From Methylobacterium sp. CB376 (GTDB taxonomy: Bacteria; Pseudomonadota; Alphaproteobacteria; Rhizobiales; Beijerinckiaceae), in assembly GCF_029714205.1 (NCBI RefSeq), contig NZ_CP121648.1, forward strand, positions 5,405,001 through 5,469,000: a DNA stretch of 64,000 nt, in the 5' to 3' direction. Of the stretch, positions 7,487 through 15,451 are shown piece after piece. The first letter of the stretch is position 1; each line of letters opens with the position of its first letter. The notes under the pieces were generated by a model, which ran no database searches, had not been told where the DNA came from, and saw only the letters and a program-made list of their open reading frames with translations. Position numbers and translations under genes: made by a program.

Positions 7487-8305
7487 ATGGATAGCCAAGA
7501 GCAGACCACAAGCCTGCCTGACTCGGAACTCACTTACGAGCATCTGGCCGAAATAGAAGCTACTCAACCTCGCAACGAAGAGACACCAGAAGCTCTGAGG
7601 TTGGATCAAATCCGAGTGGCGGAGCAGGTGTTTCAGCCACGGGTCGGCCGGGGCAATCTGCTGGATGATACCCACTTCGTTCCGGTACTTGTGGAGGAGC
7701 TTAGGAGAAACCAAGGGCGGCCACTGGAGGCTGTGCTGGTTACAGCCATTGGACCAGACTTCTTTTGTGTGGATGGCCACCACCGGCTTGCTGCCTATGA
7801 GCAGTTTGGCTGGACGGAGCCGGTGCCGGTCAGAGTCTTTGAGGGAAGTCTGGTAGAGGCATTCGTTCAGTCGTGGACTGAGAACCGGAGGCCGAAGCTG
7901 TCTCCTTCAAGGAGTGACAGAACCGAGTGGGCTTGGCGGTTGGTTCAGCTTGAGAAGTTCTCAAAGCACAGGGAGCAGGAACTAACGGGCTGTAGCGAGG
8001 GAACTATCGCTAAGATGCGAAGGGCGCTCAAACACGAGGGCAACATAGTTCGTGGGCAGCCCTGGTGGTGGGTGCTCAGAAGGGAGAACAATAAGGAAGC
8101 TATGGATGTGGAGGAGTGGCAGGAGCAACAAGCTCAGCAGGTAGCTCAAGCCGTGGTGAAGCACACAGGTGTGAAGCTTGCTCGCAATCCTGAGGTACTA
8201 GCGAGGGCCATTTATCTCATTAATGATGGACTACCTGCCTTGCTCATGGAGATTTGGCGTGGGCAGATAGAGCTTGAGGCCGCTCTGGAGCAGATGGACA
8301 TCTAA
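7487..8305 (+). CDS. ParB-like nuclease-domain protein, 272 aa
   Basis: The N-terminal region (about residues 40-130) has the ParB/Srx fold. After a Leu-rich strand it shows VCVDGHHRLAAYEQFGW-type sequence (here FFCVDGHHRLAAYEQFG), the conserved G-H-H/R-R box, and VPVRVFEGSLVEAFVQS. ParB-like proteins in plasmids and phages act in partition or as CTP-binding switches or nucleases. The middle has WTENRRPKLSPSRSDRTEW, then an HTH-like stretch (LTGCSEGTIAKMRRALK), fitting ParB-type DNA recognition. The C-terminal 60 residues are helical. No ParA is next to it, so classical partition is unlikely. It starts three bases after the preceding stop. Confidence 0.8.
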   Translation: MDSQEQTTSLPDSELTYEHLAEIEATQPRNEETPEALRLDQIRVAEQVFQPRVGRGNLLDDTHFVPVLVEELRRNQGRPLEAVLVTAIGPDFFCVDGHHRLAAYEQFGWTEPVPVRVFEGSLVEAFVQSWTENRRPKLSPSRSDRTEWAWRLVQLEKFSKHREQELTGCSEGTIAKMRRALKHEGNIVRGQPWWWVLRRENNKEAMDVEEWQEQQAQQVAQAVVKHTGVKLARNPEVLARAIYLINDGLPALLMEIWRGQIELEAALEQMDI

Positions 8306-8591
8306 GGAGCAGCATGGGGTAAACCCGGGGCTTTGTCGTCTCGTGGTCTGCTATGGGCCGCCAGGGGGCTCCGGGTTACCCTATGCACCTACTGGAAGGC
8401 ATTTCTGCATAAGCAGGGGTGCATTTGCATAGGCATATTTCCCTTAGGCAGCTACACGTCTGAGACAAGATAGATTGCGTGCGATTTATTACGAGTCTTG
8501 CAGCGGAGAGCCTATGTGTGGACAGCGGGCCTCGCCTCGGAACGCGCCTACGCGGTCTGGCTGTGTCAATGATCCATGATGCCTGTGCTGA
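8306..8591. other. Intergenic region of the element
   Basis: About 285 bases without a supported gene. An AT-richer segment around 8395-8500 could contain promoters. No RNA gene recognised. Confidence 0.35.
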
Positions 8592-8930
8592 GTGACTGTG
8601 GACAAAGGACCGCCTAGCGAGGGCGAGTGGCTTGCCTTGGGCTTCCGTTTGGCTACCAACGCAGGTAGGCAAATAGATGAGATAAACCACATGCCGCCAG
8701 AGCCTCAGCAGCAAACTAACTGGGATCGGATCATTGAGATATCGGAGCGGGCGGGGCATTGGTGGTGGGCGCTGGACGTTGGGACATTTACCTTCGTTAC
8801 ATTCTTTGTTGCTTTATTTGGTATGGCAATGGTCACTGGCAAGCGGCGGTTTGAGCTTGTGCTCAGTAGTTGTATGCTGACCGCCATGGCTTGCCTGTAT
8901 CGATGGTTTTTGTCTCCAGCCGTGTTCTGA
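8592..8930 (+). CDS. Small membrane protein with two helices, 112 aa
   Basis: Two hydrophobic helices lie in the C-terminal half: TFTFVTFFVALFGMAMV (about residues 64-80) and FELVLSSCMLTAMACLYRWFL (about 87-107). The N-terminal 60 residues are soluble. The GTG start at 8592 gives 112 residues; ATG 8691 would give 79 and keep both helices. It ends 11 bases before the convergent DUF4145 gene. Function unknown. Confidence 0.5.
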   Translation: MTVDKGPPSEGEWLALGFRLATNAGRQIDEINHMPPEPQQQTNWDRIIEISERAGHWWWALDVGTFTFVTFFVALFGMAMVTGKRRFELVLSSCMLTAMACLYRWFLSPAVF

Positions 8931-8941
8931 CTCTCTCAAGG

Positions 8942-9439
8942 CTACTTCGCGGGAGGCTTGCCAGCGGCGGCCAGCTTAGCGTTGAGAGCCGCCTTGCGGG
9001 CTTTGGCTTGCGCAGGACGCACGTAGAAGTGCTCAAAGAGCTCATCTAGTATATCGAGGCACCACTCTGCCTCATGTGGCTCCACGTCAATAACCTGAAG
9101 GCTGGTGACATCGGTAAGCGGGTGTGCTGAGAAGTTGCCGAAGTTCCTAATGCCATCAATGGTTTCCCGTAAGGAGATCGGAATGGCTTTTGAGGCATCA
9201 GTCTCGTTTAGCAGAAGATCGATTTCTTTTGCTAGGTCTCTAGCTTTATAGCCGTTATTGTGAAGCACAGCCTGGAGACAGCGGCGAGCAAGAGCAGCAG
9301 AAGCCTTCGGACTTATCGATAACACCTCGGAAGCTTCTTTGTAATCCGATGCTAGCGACGCGGGCACATGCTCTGAAACTGGACCCCTATTAGCGCGGCG
9401 AGGATAGACCATAATCAAGGAGACGAGTCGGCTGGCCAA
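8942..9439 (-). CDS. DUF4145 domain, C-terminal part of a split gene
   Basis: This frame encodes the DUF4145 core: SPKASAALARRCLQAVL, then a Lys-rich stretch with KARDLAKEIDLLL, IRNFGNFSAHP, and VEPHEAEWCLDILDELFEHFYV, ending in AGKPPAK. In its close relatives this domain is preceded in the same polypeptide by a zinc ribbon, which here lies in the next gene (9415-9600) in a different phase. The real gene is therefore likely broken by a one-base frameshift, or joined by ribosomal slippage, near 9415-9451. A separate start at TTG 9439 is poor. DUF4145 proteins are common on mobile islands and next to restriction or defence genes; no activity is established. Confidence 0.7.
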   Translation of the reverse strand: MASRLVSLIMVYPRRANRGPVSEHVPASLASDYKEASEVLSISPKASAALARRCLQAVLHNNGYKARDLAKEIDLLLNETDASKAIPISLRETIDGIRNFGNFSAHPLTDVTSLQVIDVEPHEAEWCLDILDELFEHFYVRPAQAKARKAALNAKLAAAGKPPAK

Positions 9440-9600
9440 GAAGCAGGGTTTTCTCTATTAAAGGCAATCTCGATGATGTCATTTTTGCACTCCGGACATT
9501 TGCATATACGACCGAACCAACCACTTGGATGGGTGTTCAACATAAGGGCGTTTCTTGACCAGAGATCATGGATGCTGGTTCCGCAGTGGGGGCACTTCAC
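9415..9600 (-). CDS. Zinc-ribbon N-terminal part of a DUF4145 protein (frameshifted)
   Basis: The 61 residues begin MKCPHCGTSIHDLWSRN and contain a second pair, KCPECKND, making a two-CxxC zinc ribbon. This is exactly how intact zinc-ribbon/DUF4145 proteins start. It runs into a stop at 9415-9417, 24 bases past the start of the DUF4145 frame, which continues in the -1 phase. A heptamer A-AAC-CCT in frame (minus strand, 9451-9445) has the X-XXY-YYZ form used in -1 slippage, but Y=C is an unusually weak version. A one-base mutation or sequencing error is equally possible. Confidence 0.68.
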   Translation of the reverse strand: MKCPHCGTSIHDLWSRNALMLNTHPSGWFGRICKCPECKNDIIEIAFNRENPASWPADSSP

Positions 9601-9646
9601 AGGGGTACCTCTTATTGCGTGCTGAAAGTCGTTGGGGAGTCACGAT

Positions 9647-11095
9647 TTATGAGAACCGCAATTCCTTCGCAAGAACCACCTTCTCCAATTGCTCGCGAAG
9701 TTGCCCTAAGCGATAGCCCTGGCCATATCCCTGCCCAATAGACCGCGTTCCCCATCCACCGATGAGGTTCTGAAATTCCTCCGGGACATCTGCGTGTCTC
9801 AGACGGTCCCTCATGGCGTGCCGGAAGGAATGCGTGGTTTTCTCAATCTTGAGCGCCTCAGACAGCCACTTGTTGATGGTCTGAGCGGCGCTGGCAGCCT
9901 TGATGTTCCTGTCCGCGGCATAGCGAGGGAACAGCCATCCTGACGACTCAGGAGCCTGCTGAGCGGCTTCTACGGCCTTCCGGGCAGCCCAGACCGCCAA
10001 GCCAACCAAGGGCACCAGCCGCTCGCTATTAGCGTTCTTCAGGGTCCTGCCGAGAGCGAGATGCGGCCTGATGTTAATGTGCGGAGTTTCATGGTCGAGC
10101 ACTACGTCGCCCACCCGCAAGCCCACAATCTCTGCGATGCGAGCCCCTGTATCTGCCTGAAGGGCCATGATCTGGCGAATATCATCACCCTTCTGTAGAC
10201 AGGCAGCAGAGATGGTCCGCAGTTCCTCTGAGGTGAATGGCTTGCGACCACCCGCATCCTCAGCCTCGCGAGGTATTTTCAAGCCCTCAAATGGATTGCC
10301 GTGACTCCTCAGATTGTACTCTCTTAGTCCGAAATTGAAGACGGCCCTTATACTGTTTAGGTGTCTGCGAACCGTGGTAGTCTTGTTTCCTTCCTTGAGC
10401 AAGCCGTCCCGTACTGCGTTAGCGTGCTTCCGCTCATACGTGTTAAGCGGGAAGTCTCCAACCAGCGTGAATACATGCCCCAGCGATCGCTTGGTATCCG
10501 CCACGAACTTGGGCTGATTCCCTTTGTCATGGTTCTGAAGGTACGCCGCCAGAGCATCGCTCAGCAGAGCACGGGGCTTGCCGGGGTCTTCCTTGGCCAG
10601 CCTGACAGCTTCACGCTCAGCAGGGGTCCACTGGTCCTCAAGCCATTCGCGCGGGGCGTTAGTGTTGTGGCGAAGCTCCGTGTAGGCTTGTCCGTACCGG
10701 CGCTCAAAGTAGGCGTCGAAGGCGTCCCCGGCATCAGGACCATCCACCCAGCCACGGCCCGGTGCAAGGTCGCCTGGGGCAACGCCAATGGCATTCAGGA
10801 TGGCCACGGCAGCAAGGCGGTTCTCTGGCGTGGTCAGCTTAGCTGCTTGTCCCTCCCTGGATCGCAGCGATGTCCACAACGCATCATCCTGAGCCGCCAG
10901 TTGTGTGGCCTTCTGGGCTGCAACGGCCATGTCTCGCGTGCTGAGGCTGATTCGCCTGAACCGCTTGCCGGGGTAGTGGCTCAGGAGGTCCACAGGGATG
11001 CGGCGATAATAAAAGAGCGGGCCACCGCGTTTAAGGGGTCGGACGTATCGCACTGTGATTCGTAGCAAACCGGTATCAAGAAGCACCGAAGGCAT
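9647..11095 (-). CDS. Tyrosine recombinase / phage-type integrase
   Basis: The protein has about 482 aa. An N-terminal strand-rich arm-binding segment (VRPLKRGGPLFYYRRIPVDL) and a core-binding helical domain precede the catalytic domain. The catalytic domain shows the first Arg in LQADTGARIAEIVGLR, then HSFRHAMRDRL, and the nucleophile Tyr among YGQGY near the C-terminus. It integrates and excises the element at tRNA-Thr. I took ATG 11095; a GTG at 11119 is in frame and would add eight residues. The 21-bp repeat at 11097-11117 overlaps the ribosome-binding region of this start, so integrase binding could repress its own gene. It lies 57 bases from the tRNA end of the element. Confidence 0.93.
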   Translation of the reverse strand: MPSVLLDTGLLRITVRYVRPLKRGGPLFYYRRIPVDLLSHYPGKRFRRISLSTRDMAVAAQKATQLAAQDDALWTSLRSREGQAAKLTTPENRLAAVAILNAIGVAPGDLAPGRGWVDGPDAGDAFDAYFERRYGQAYTELRHNTNAPREWLEDQWTPAEREAVRLAKEDPGKPRALLSDALAAYLQNHDKGNQPKFVADTKRSLGHVFTLVGDFPLNTYERKHANAVRDGLLKEGNKTTTVRRHLNSIRAVFNFGLREYNLRSHGNPFEGLKIPREAEDAGGRKPFTSEELRTISAACLQKGDDIRQIMALQADTGARIAEIVGLRVGDVVLDHETPHINIRPHLALGRTLKNANSERLVPLVGLAVWAARKAVEAAQQAPESSGWLFPRYAADRNIKAASAAQTINKWLSEALKIEKTTHSFRHAMRDRLRHADVPEEFQNLIGGWGTRSIGQGYGQGYRLGQLREQLEKVVLAKELRFS

Positions 11096-11096
11096 C

Positions 11097-11117
11097 GGTA
11101 ACACCCCGTGTATCACC
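11097..11117 (+). promoter_or_regulatory. Right copy of the 21-bp end-proximal repeat
   Basis: This stretch contains CACCCCGTGTATCACC and is a direct repeat of 2906-2926 (19 of 21 matching). It lies immediately upstream of the integrase start codon and about 60 bp from the right attachment site. Confidence 0.5.
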
Positions 11118-11176
11118 ACGGGCGCCTCAGCGCGATACCTAAGTGTCTAAGCTGGCTTCAAAAACCACTAGGGTGG

Positions 11177-11251
<75 letters not shown>

Positions 11252-11374
11252 CGACATCGGGAAGGCGTCGAGGACCACGCGACCGCCGCGGCGGTCCGGC
11301 GGCCTTTAGAACCCCTGCCCGGGCGGAGGTCAAGGCACAAACCCGCCCGTCCGCTCTCCGCCGCGCGGCCGGCC

Positions 11375-12574
11375 TCACCGCGTCAGCGCGGCCAGCGTCC
11401 GCGCCAAGTCGTCGGGGTCGATCCGGTAATCCTGGTTGATGCGCGCCTGGGTTCCCGCCCCCGGCCCGGCCTCCCCGTCGGTCGGCACGATTTTGAGCAC
11501 GTAGTCGAGGCCGAGGAGCGCGCAGAGCTGCTCGAGCCCGCGGTGGAGGAACGCCTCGACGCTGAAGCGGCTCTCGAAGACCAGCACCCGCGTGCCGGGC
11601 CGGCAGAACAGCAGGTTGGACAGGTCGGAGCCGTGGCCGCCGACCACCACCCGGGCGCTCCGGAACAGCCGGGCCTGCTCCCGCGCCGGCAGCCCGCCGC
11701 AGGCCACCACGTCGAGCCCGAACCGGGCCAGGACCGGGGCGACCTCCTCGAAATTGGCGATGCGCCGCTTGGGCGCGGGCAGATCCTGGCGGCTCGCGAA
11801 CAGCCCGCGCGGCGCCGCTCCAGGCGCGGGCCCGCGGGCGCCGAGGTTTGGGCCGGCGAAGCGGCGGACGATCGCGGCGAGCGGCCCGCGCGCCGGCCCC
11901 GGCCCGGGATCGCCCGCCCCGTCGAGCCCCCACGCGGCGAGGAGATGGGCGGCGAAAGCCCGGATCATCTCGGGATACAATCTGTTCTGGTCGAGGAACG
12001 AGACCAGGCAGGCCTCCTCCAGCAGGTGGTCCCGGCCGGGATCGAGGACCAGGAAGCGCTCGGCCGGGAGGCCGAAACTGTCCAGCACGGCCCGGTACGG
12101 CTCCCGCAGCGCGAGGGGATGGACGGCGATGCGCAGGTCCGCGCACGCCAGCAGGTCGGGGCGCAGCTGCCCGAGCAGCAGCAGCCGCGGGCACCAGTTG
12201 AACAGCCAGTGATACCACACGCCGTCGATCGGGCCGCCCAGCACGATGTGGCGCCCCGGGCAGGGGACGGGCGTTCCCTCCAGCCGGTAGCGGCCCTCCT
12301 CGACGCGAAACCGGGTCGGGAAGATCGTCTCGACGCCCGAGTAGGATTGGTTGAGGAACATCCGGCTCCGCCGGGTGTCGATCGGCACGAAGGCGCTCGT
12401 CACCAGAACGTCGCGCGCCGTGAAGCTCACGAGCTCCTGCGTGGTCCAGCGGAAGTCCGGCCAGAGCTGCAGGGCGCGCATCGCGACGCGGCGGGCGTCC
12501 GGGTAGTCCGCCGCGACCGCGTGGTCGTCGACGACGGTTCCGGCGAGGACCTGTCCGGCGGTCGGCGGGGTCAT
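11375..12574 (-). CDS. Glycosyltransferase family 61 (DUF563), 399 aa
   Basis: Cytoplasmic glycosyltransferase likely to act on a cell-surface polysaccharide. Signature segments are GPIDGVWYHWLFNWCPRLLL (about residue 113) and RVVVGGHGSDLSNLLFCRPG (about residue 308), the latter being the conserved GxHG motif region of GT61/DUF563. Acceptor and donor cannot be read from sequence. It stands alone on the minus strand, downstream of the methyltransferase at 12863 and separated from it by a repeat-rich gap. The start codon lies in three tandem 11-bp units that each contain an ATG, so the exact start is uncertain. It could feed the EPS pathway encoded further along. Confidence 0.85.
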   Translation of the reverse strand: MTPPTAGQVLAGTVVDDHAVAADYPDARRVAMRALQLWPDFRWTTQELVSFTARDVLVTSAFVPIDTRRSRMFLNQSYSGVETIFPTRFRVEEGRYRLEGTPVPCPGRHIVLGGPIDGVWYHWLFNWCPRLLLLGQLRPDLLACADLRIAVHPLALREPYRAVLDSFGLPAERFLVLDPGRDHLLEEACLVSFLDQNRLYPEMIRAFAAHLLAAWGLDGAGDPGPGPARGPLAAIVRRFAGPNLGARGPAPGAAPRGLFASRQDLPAPKRRIANFEEVAPVLARFGLDVVACGGLPAREQARLFRSARVVVGGHGSDLSNLLFCRPGTRVLVFESRFSVEAFLHRGLEQLCALLGLDYVLKIVPTDGEAGPGAGTQARINQDYRIDPDDLARTLAALTR

Positions 12575-12603
12575 GGCGGGGTCATGGCGGGGTCATGGCG
12601 GGG
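12571..12603. repeat. Three tandem 11-bp units over the GT61 start
   Basis: TCATGGCGGGG is repeated three times, followed by TC. On the minus strand each unit carries an ATG. Because the unit is 11 bp, the ATGs fall in different frames and only the one at 12574 leads into the gene. Confidence 0.8.
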
Positions 12604-12676
12604 TCTCGCGGCGGCGGGGCGCTCGGCGGCCGGGATGCGGCCGCCCGACGCGGGAAGAGGAGGCCGGGGGAGTCAT

Positions 12677-12705
12677 ACCACCGGTCATTTCTCATGACCG
12701 GTGGT
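12677..12705. terminator. Perfect inverted repeat (12-bp arms, 5-nt loop)
   Basis: ACCACCGGTCAT at 12677-12688 is separated by five bases from its exact complement at 12694-12705. It is a strong hairpin between the GT61 gene and the methyltransferase gene. There is no U tract, so it may be a processing or Rho-type end, or a mobile palindromic repeat. Confidence 0.55.
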
Positions 12706-12728
12706 GCGGCTCTCGAATTTTCGCCAAG

Positions 12729-12800
12729 CCTCTGATTCGCCAACCCTCTGGTTCGCCAACCCTCTGGTTCGCCAACCCTCTGGTTCGCCAACCCTCTGGC
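12729..12800. repeat. 16-bp tandem repeat, four full units plus part
   Basis: CCTCTGGTTCGCCAAC is repeated at 12729, 12745, 12761 and 12777 (the first unit has one change), then half a unit to 12800. It is noncoding and lies between the hairpin at 12677 and the 3' end of the methyltransferase gene. Confidence 0.9.
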
Positions 12801-12862
12801 TTGAAATCGAAAATCCGAGATGGAGCAACGGCTCGATGCGTCAGCATCCTGAGCCGTTGGTA

Positions 12863-13702
12863 TCAGTCCCGGCGGCGATTGGTCGAATCCCCGACCGGGG
12901 CGAGGCGCGGGAGCAGCGCCCGGGCCGCGTCCGGGTCGGTCAGCTCGGCCTGGAGATAGAGCCGCGCGATGTCGAGCCCGCCTTCCGGCCCGTGCTCGAT
13001 CGTGAGGCTGCCGAACCCGAGGCGCGGCAGCAGCCGTTCGAGCAGCGTCCGGTCGATCCAGTGGAAGCGCGTGCAGGGGGAATCGTCGAAGGCGGAGTGG
13101 CGGCCCGCGTCGCGCAGCATGCGCTCGACGCCGCTCTCGCTCCCGCCATCCGCGAAGGTCGCCACCAGCCGCCCCCCGGGGCGCAGCATCGCCGCCGCGG
13201 AGATCAGGTAGACCAGGGCCGACTGGAAATCCATCATCATCAGGACGTCGATCGCGAGCCAGAGGTCGGCGGATCCGACCCGGCCGCCGTAGTCGCGCAG
13301 CAGGCCCTCGTTGTCGGTCCAGTCGATCAGGCGGGCGTCGAGCCGCCCCCGCGCCGCGGCCTCGCCGCAGCGCTGACGCAGCGCGTCGAGGAAGGCCGCG
13401 CTGATCTCGTAGGCGGTGACGCGGGCCGGCGAGCGGGCGAGCACCCACTCGGTGTACTTGCCCGATCCCGGGCCGATCTCGACCACCTCGCGCCACCCCG
13501 CCGCATCGCTCGTCCCGACGATCCGCCGCCAAGTCGCCTCGCGCAGCGCCGCGTCGGCCCATTCGTCTCCCGGCCAGGCCCAGTCCGCCCCGGCGGCGGC
13601 CTTGCGCGCCGGGAAGACGCGCCTGACGTACTCGTCGAAGAAGGATGCGGCCCCGGATCCTGGTGTCTGCACGTCGCTGCTCCCCGCCTCAGGGAGCGGC
13701 AC
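12863..13702 (-). CDS. Class I SAM-dependent methyltransferase, about 279 aa
   Basis: A Rossmann methyltransferase with motif I VVEIGPGSGKYTEWVL, the acidic loop VTAYEIS, motif around DLWLAIDVLMMMD and post-motif LRPGGRLVATFADGG. The open frame continues upstream to 13927 but runs through a dispersed repeat element (13704-13809). I therefore placed the start at GTG 13702, just inside that repeat, which gives a normal-length enzyme; an internal GTG 13669 is also possible. Substrate unknown; it is near polysaccharide genes and could modify a sugar or lipid. The C-terminal 40 residues are Arg/Pro-rich. Confidence 0.75.
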   Translation of the reverse strand: MPLPEAGSSDVQTPGSGAASFFDEYVRRVFPARKAAAGADWAWPGDEWADAALREATWRRIVGTSDAAGWREVVEIGPGSGKYTEWVLARSPARVTAYEISAAFLDALRQRCGEAAARGRLDARLIDWTDNEGLLRDYGGRVGSADLWLAIDVLMMMDFQSALVYLISAAAMLRPGGRLVATFADGGSESGVERMLRDAGRHSAFDDSPCTRFHWIDRTLLERLLPRLGFGSLTIEHGPEGGLDIARLYLQAELTDPDAARALLPRLAPVGDSTNRRRD

Positions 13703-13703
13703 C

Positions 13704-13809
13704 CTAGAGCATTTTCCGACGAAGTGGATGCCGGTTCGTCGCAGAAAATCCGGCAAGATCAAAGATCTAGAGCGGCACCCGGTTGCAACGTGATCGGGTG
13801 CTGCTCTAG
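13704..13809. repeat. Dispersed 106-bp element, copy 1
   Basis: It starts CTAGAGCATTTTCCGACGAA and ends with a hairpin whose outer ends are CTAGAGC and GCTCTAG. Copy 2 at 29625-29730 has nearly the same first 65 bases. The hairpin arms differ between copies but stay complementary: GGCACCCG with CGGGTGCT here, AGGGTTC with GAACCCT there. This suggests the fold is selected. Confidence 0.85.
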
Positions 13810-13984
13810 AGATTGTCATGGGTCGTGGACAGGTGTCGTGCGGGCCATCGCAGCCTCCGGCCCGGATTGCCCGCAGGACGAGCGACGGGGCCCGCCCTCC
13901 CCCTCCGGGCGGGGATGACGCCACCACGGCGCGCCGCTATCGTCGGCCCGATCCGAATTCGCCCGGAGCGCGAAGGCACTCGTC

Positions 13985-14161
13985 ATGCTGTCGGTGGGTG
14001 ATGTGATCGTGACGGCGGCGCCGAAGCCTGCGGACAACGACAACGCATTCCGCGCGACGAACAGGTTGCGCGACCTCTGCGCGGGGCTCACGCTCCTGAT
14101 CGCCGCGTCGGGAATCGGCCTGTTCGCCGTCCACCTCGAGGCCGTGTACGGCCTGCGGTAA
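13985..14161 (+). CDS. Small single-pass membrane protein, 58 aa
   Basis: ATG 13985 opens a frame beginning MLSVGDVIVTAAPKPADNDN and containing one hydrophobic helix, LCAGLTLLIAASGIGLFAV, then a short tail. The N-terminal half is soluble with an Asp/Asn-rich DNDN patch, like the GNDN patch in the 68-aa protein at 2046. There is no strong ribosome site. Function unknown. It precedes the DUF1275 gene by about 100 bases. Confidence 0.45.
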   Translation: MLSVGDVIVTAAPKPADNDNAFRATNRLRDLCAGLTLLIAASGIGLFAVHLEAVYGLR

Positions 14162-14265
14162 GGGCGGGGCGGCGCCGCGCGTCCGACGCTGCCGCGGAGC
14201 CGCGAGCGCCGCCGGCAAGTTGTCGACCCGCGGCAAGCTCGTGTCGCGCTCACCCCCTCGGGCCG

Positions 14266-14913
14266 ATGACGCGTTCCTGGCAACTGGCGTTCGGGCTCCT
14301 GCTCACGGGGCTCGCCGGCTACGTCGACGCGCTCGGGTTCATTCGCCTGAGCGGCCTCTACACCTCGTTCATGAGCGGGAACACGACCCAGCTCGCCGTC
14401 TTCCTGGGCCAGGGCCCGATCGACCACGTGGCAATGCCGGCCCTCCTCGTGCTGATGTTCCTGGCCGGCTCGACCCTCGGCAGCGGCTTGTCGATCCTCA
14501 CCGCGCCCCGATGGTCCAGCCCGGTGGTGCTGGCCTACGAGGCGCTCCTGATCCTGGGCGCGCTCGCCTTCGGCCTCGCGATCCCGGATCTCGGCCTGGC
14601 CTCCCTGTTCATGGCGCTCGCCATGGGGTCGCAGAATGCCGTGCTCGGGTCGGTCAAGGGATTTCGCGCCGGCACCACCTTCGTCACGGGCGCGCTGCAC
14701 AGCCTCGGGCAGAACCTCGCGGCGGCGCTGACGGGCACCGGCGCGCCCCTCGGCTGGGTCGGCGACGCGGCGGTCTGGGCCGCGCTCCTGCTCGGCGCGC
14801 TCTGCGGCGCCGCGGCCTATCACGCGCTGCAGCTCTACGCCCTGATCATTCCCGCCGGCCTCGCCGGATTGCTCGCCGTGGCAGCCGCCCTGTTCGCCGT
14901 CGCGCGCGGCTGA
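14266..14913 (+). CDS. DUF1275 (YoaK-like) membrane protein, 215 aa
   Basis: Integral membrane protein with about six helices. The N-terminus LTGLAGYVDALGFIRLSGLY and SFMSGNTTQLAVFLGQG match DUF1275, the YoaK family, including the SGNTT box; a later segment has MALAMGSQNAVLG and ALHSLGQNLAAAL. The family is widespread, with transport roles proposed but not established. Length is typical. There is no operon partner on either side. Confidence 0.88.
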   Translation: MTRSWQLAFGLLLTGLAGYVDALGFIRLSGLYTSFMSGNTTQLAVFLGQGPIDHVAMPALLVLMFLAGSTLGSGLSILTAPRWSSPVVLAYEALLILGALAFGLAIPDLGLASLFMALAMGSQNAVLGSVKGFRAGTTFVTGALHSLGQNLAAALTGTGAPLGWVGDAAVWAALLLGALCGAAAYHALQLYALIIPAGLAGLLAVAAALFAVARG

Positions 14914-15298
14914 GCCGGCGCCGAGGCGCGCCCGCGACGGGTCGAGCAGGCGCGCGGCGCGCGGCCGGGCTCCCGGGCGACACGGCGGTCCGCCGCGGCG
15001 AGATCGGCCCTGGCGCACGGTCAGGTCTTCCGAGTCGGGCGCGAGGCTGGGGACCCCGCGGCCTCCGTATTGTGCCGGCAATCCAGGTCATCGCGGCATC
15101 GAAGCCGCGCGGCGCCAAGCATCCTCTCCACCCGCGCCGCACCGCAGCCGCCGCCTCAGCGTTGCCGATTCACAACATCAGCTGTGGATTATTTGTGGTT
15201 TCCAACTTATTCACAACGGCTCAGGTTGCAGCAATCATGTCCGGCACATTCTACTGGTCTCCTGGTTCCCGAAGGAGCCGGTCTCAGCGGGGACGAAG
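14914..15298. other. Intergenic region
   Basis: About 385 bases without a gene. The AT-rich patch 15160-15235 is the likely promoter region for the two small genes that follow. It holds TTATTCACA (15207-15215), which matches the DnaA-box pattern, and a second near-match at 15183-15191. Two sites are too few to call an origin. Confidence 0.4.
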
Positions 15299-15451
15299 AT
15301 GGAGTTGTTGTTGATCATGGGCGCCGTGATGATGATGGGCGCTCTTTCCCTGTTCCAGGGGCACAGGTTCGTGGGCCAGCGCGGAGCGGAGGGCGCTCGA
15401 CTTGAGCGTCGGGGCCAAGCGATCGCCTGGGACGCGCCGGGCGAGCGATGA
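15299..15451 (+). CDS. Small membrane-anchored protein, 50 aa
   Basis: Starts MELLLIMGAVMMMGALSLFQ, one hydrophobic helix, then a basic and charged tail (RRGQAIAWDAPGER). It ends in ATGA, where its TGA stop overlaps the ATG of the next gene, a clear sign of translational coupling. Function unknown. Confidence 0.5.
   Translation: MELLLIMGAVMMMGALSLFQGHRFVGQRGAEGARLERRGQAIAWDAPGER

Noticed and set aside
12729..12800. Possible CRISPR-like array.
   Set aside because: The 16-bp units are directly contiguous with no spacers, and no cas genes are present.
15160..15235. DnaA-box-like matches (TTATTCACA and a near match).
   Set aside because: Only two boxes, without an iteron array, dnaA or rep gene; more likely a promoter-rich patch.
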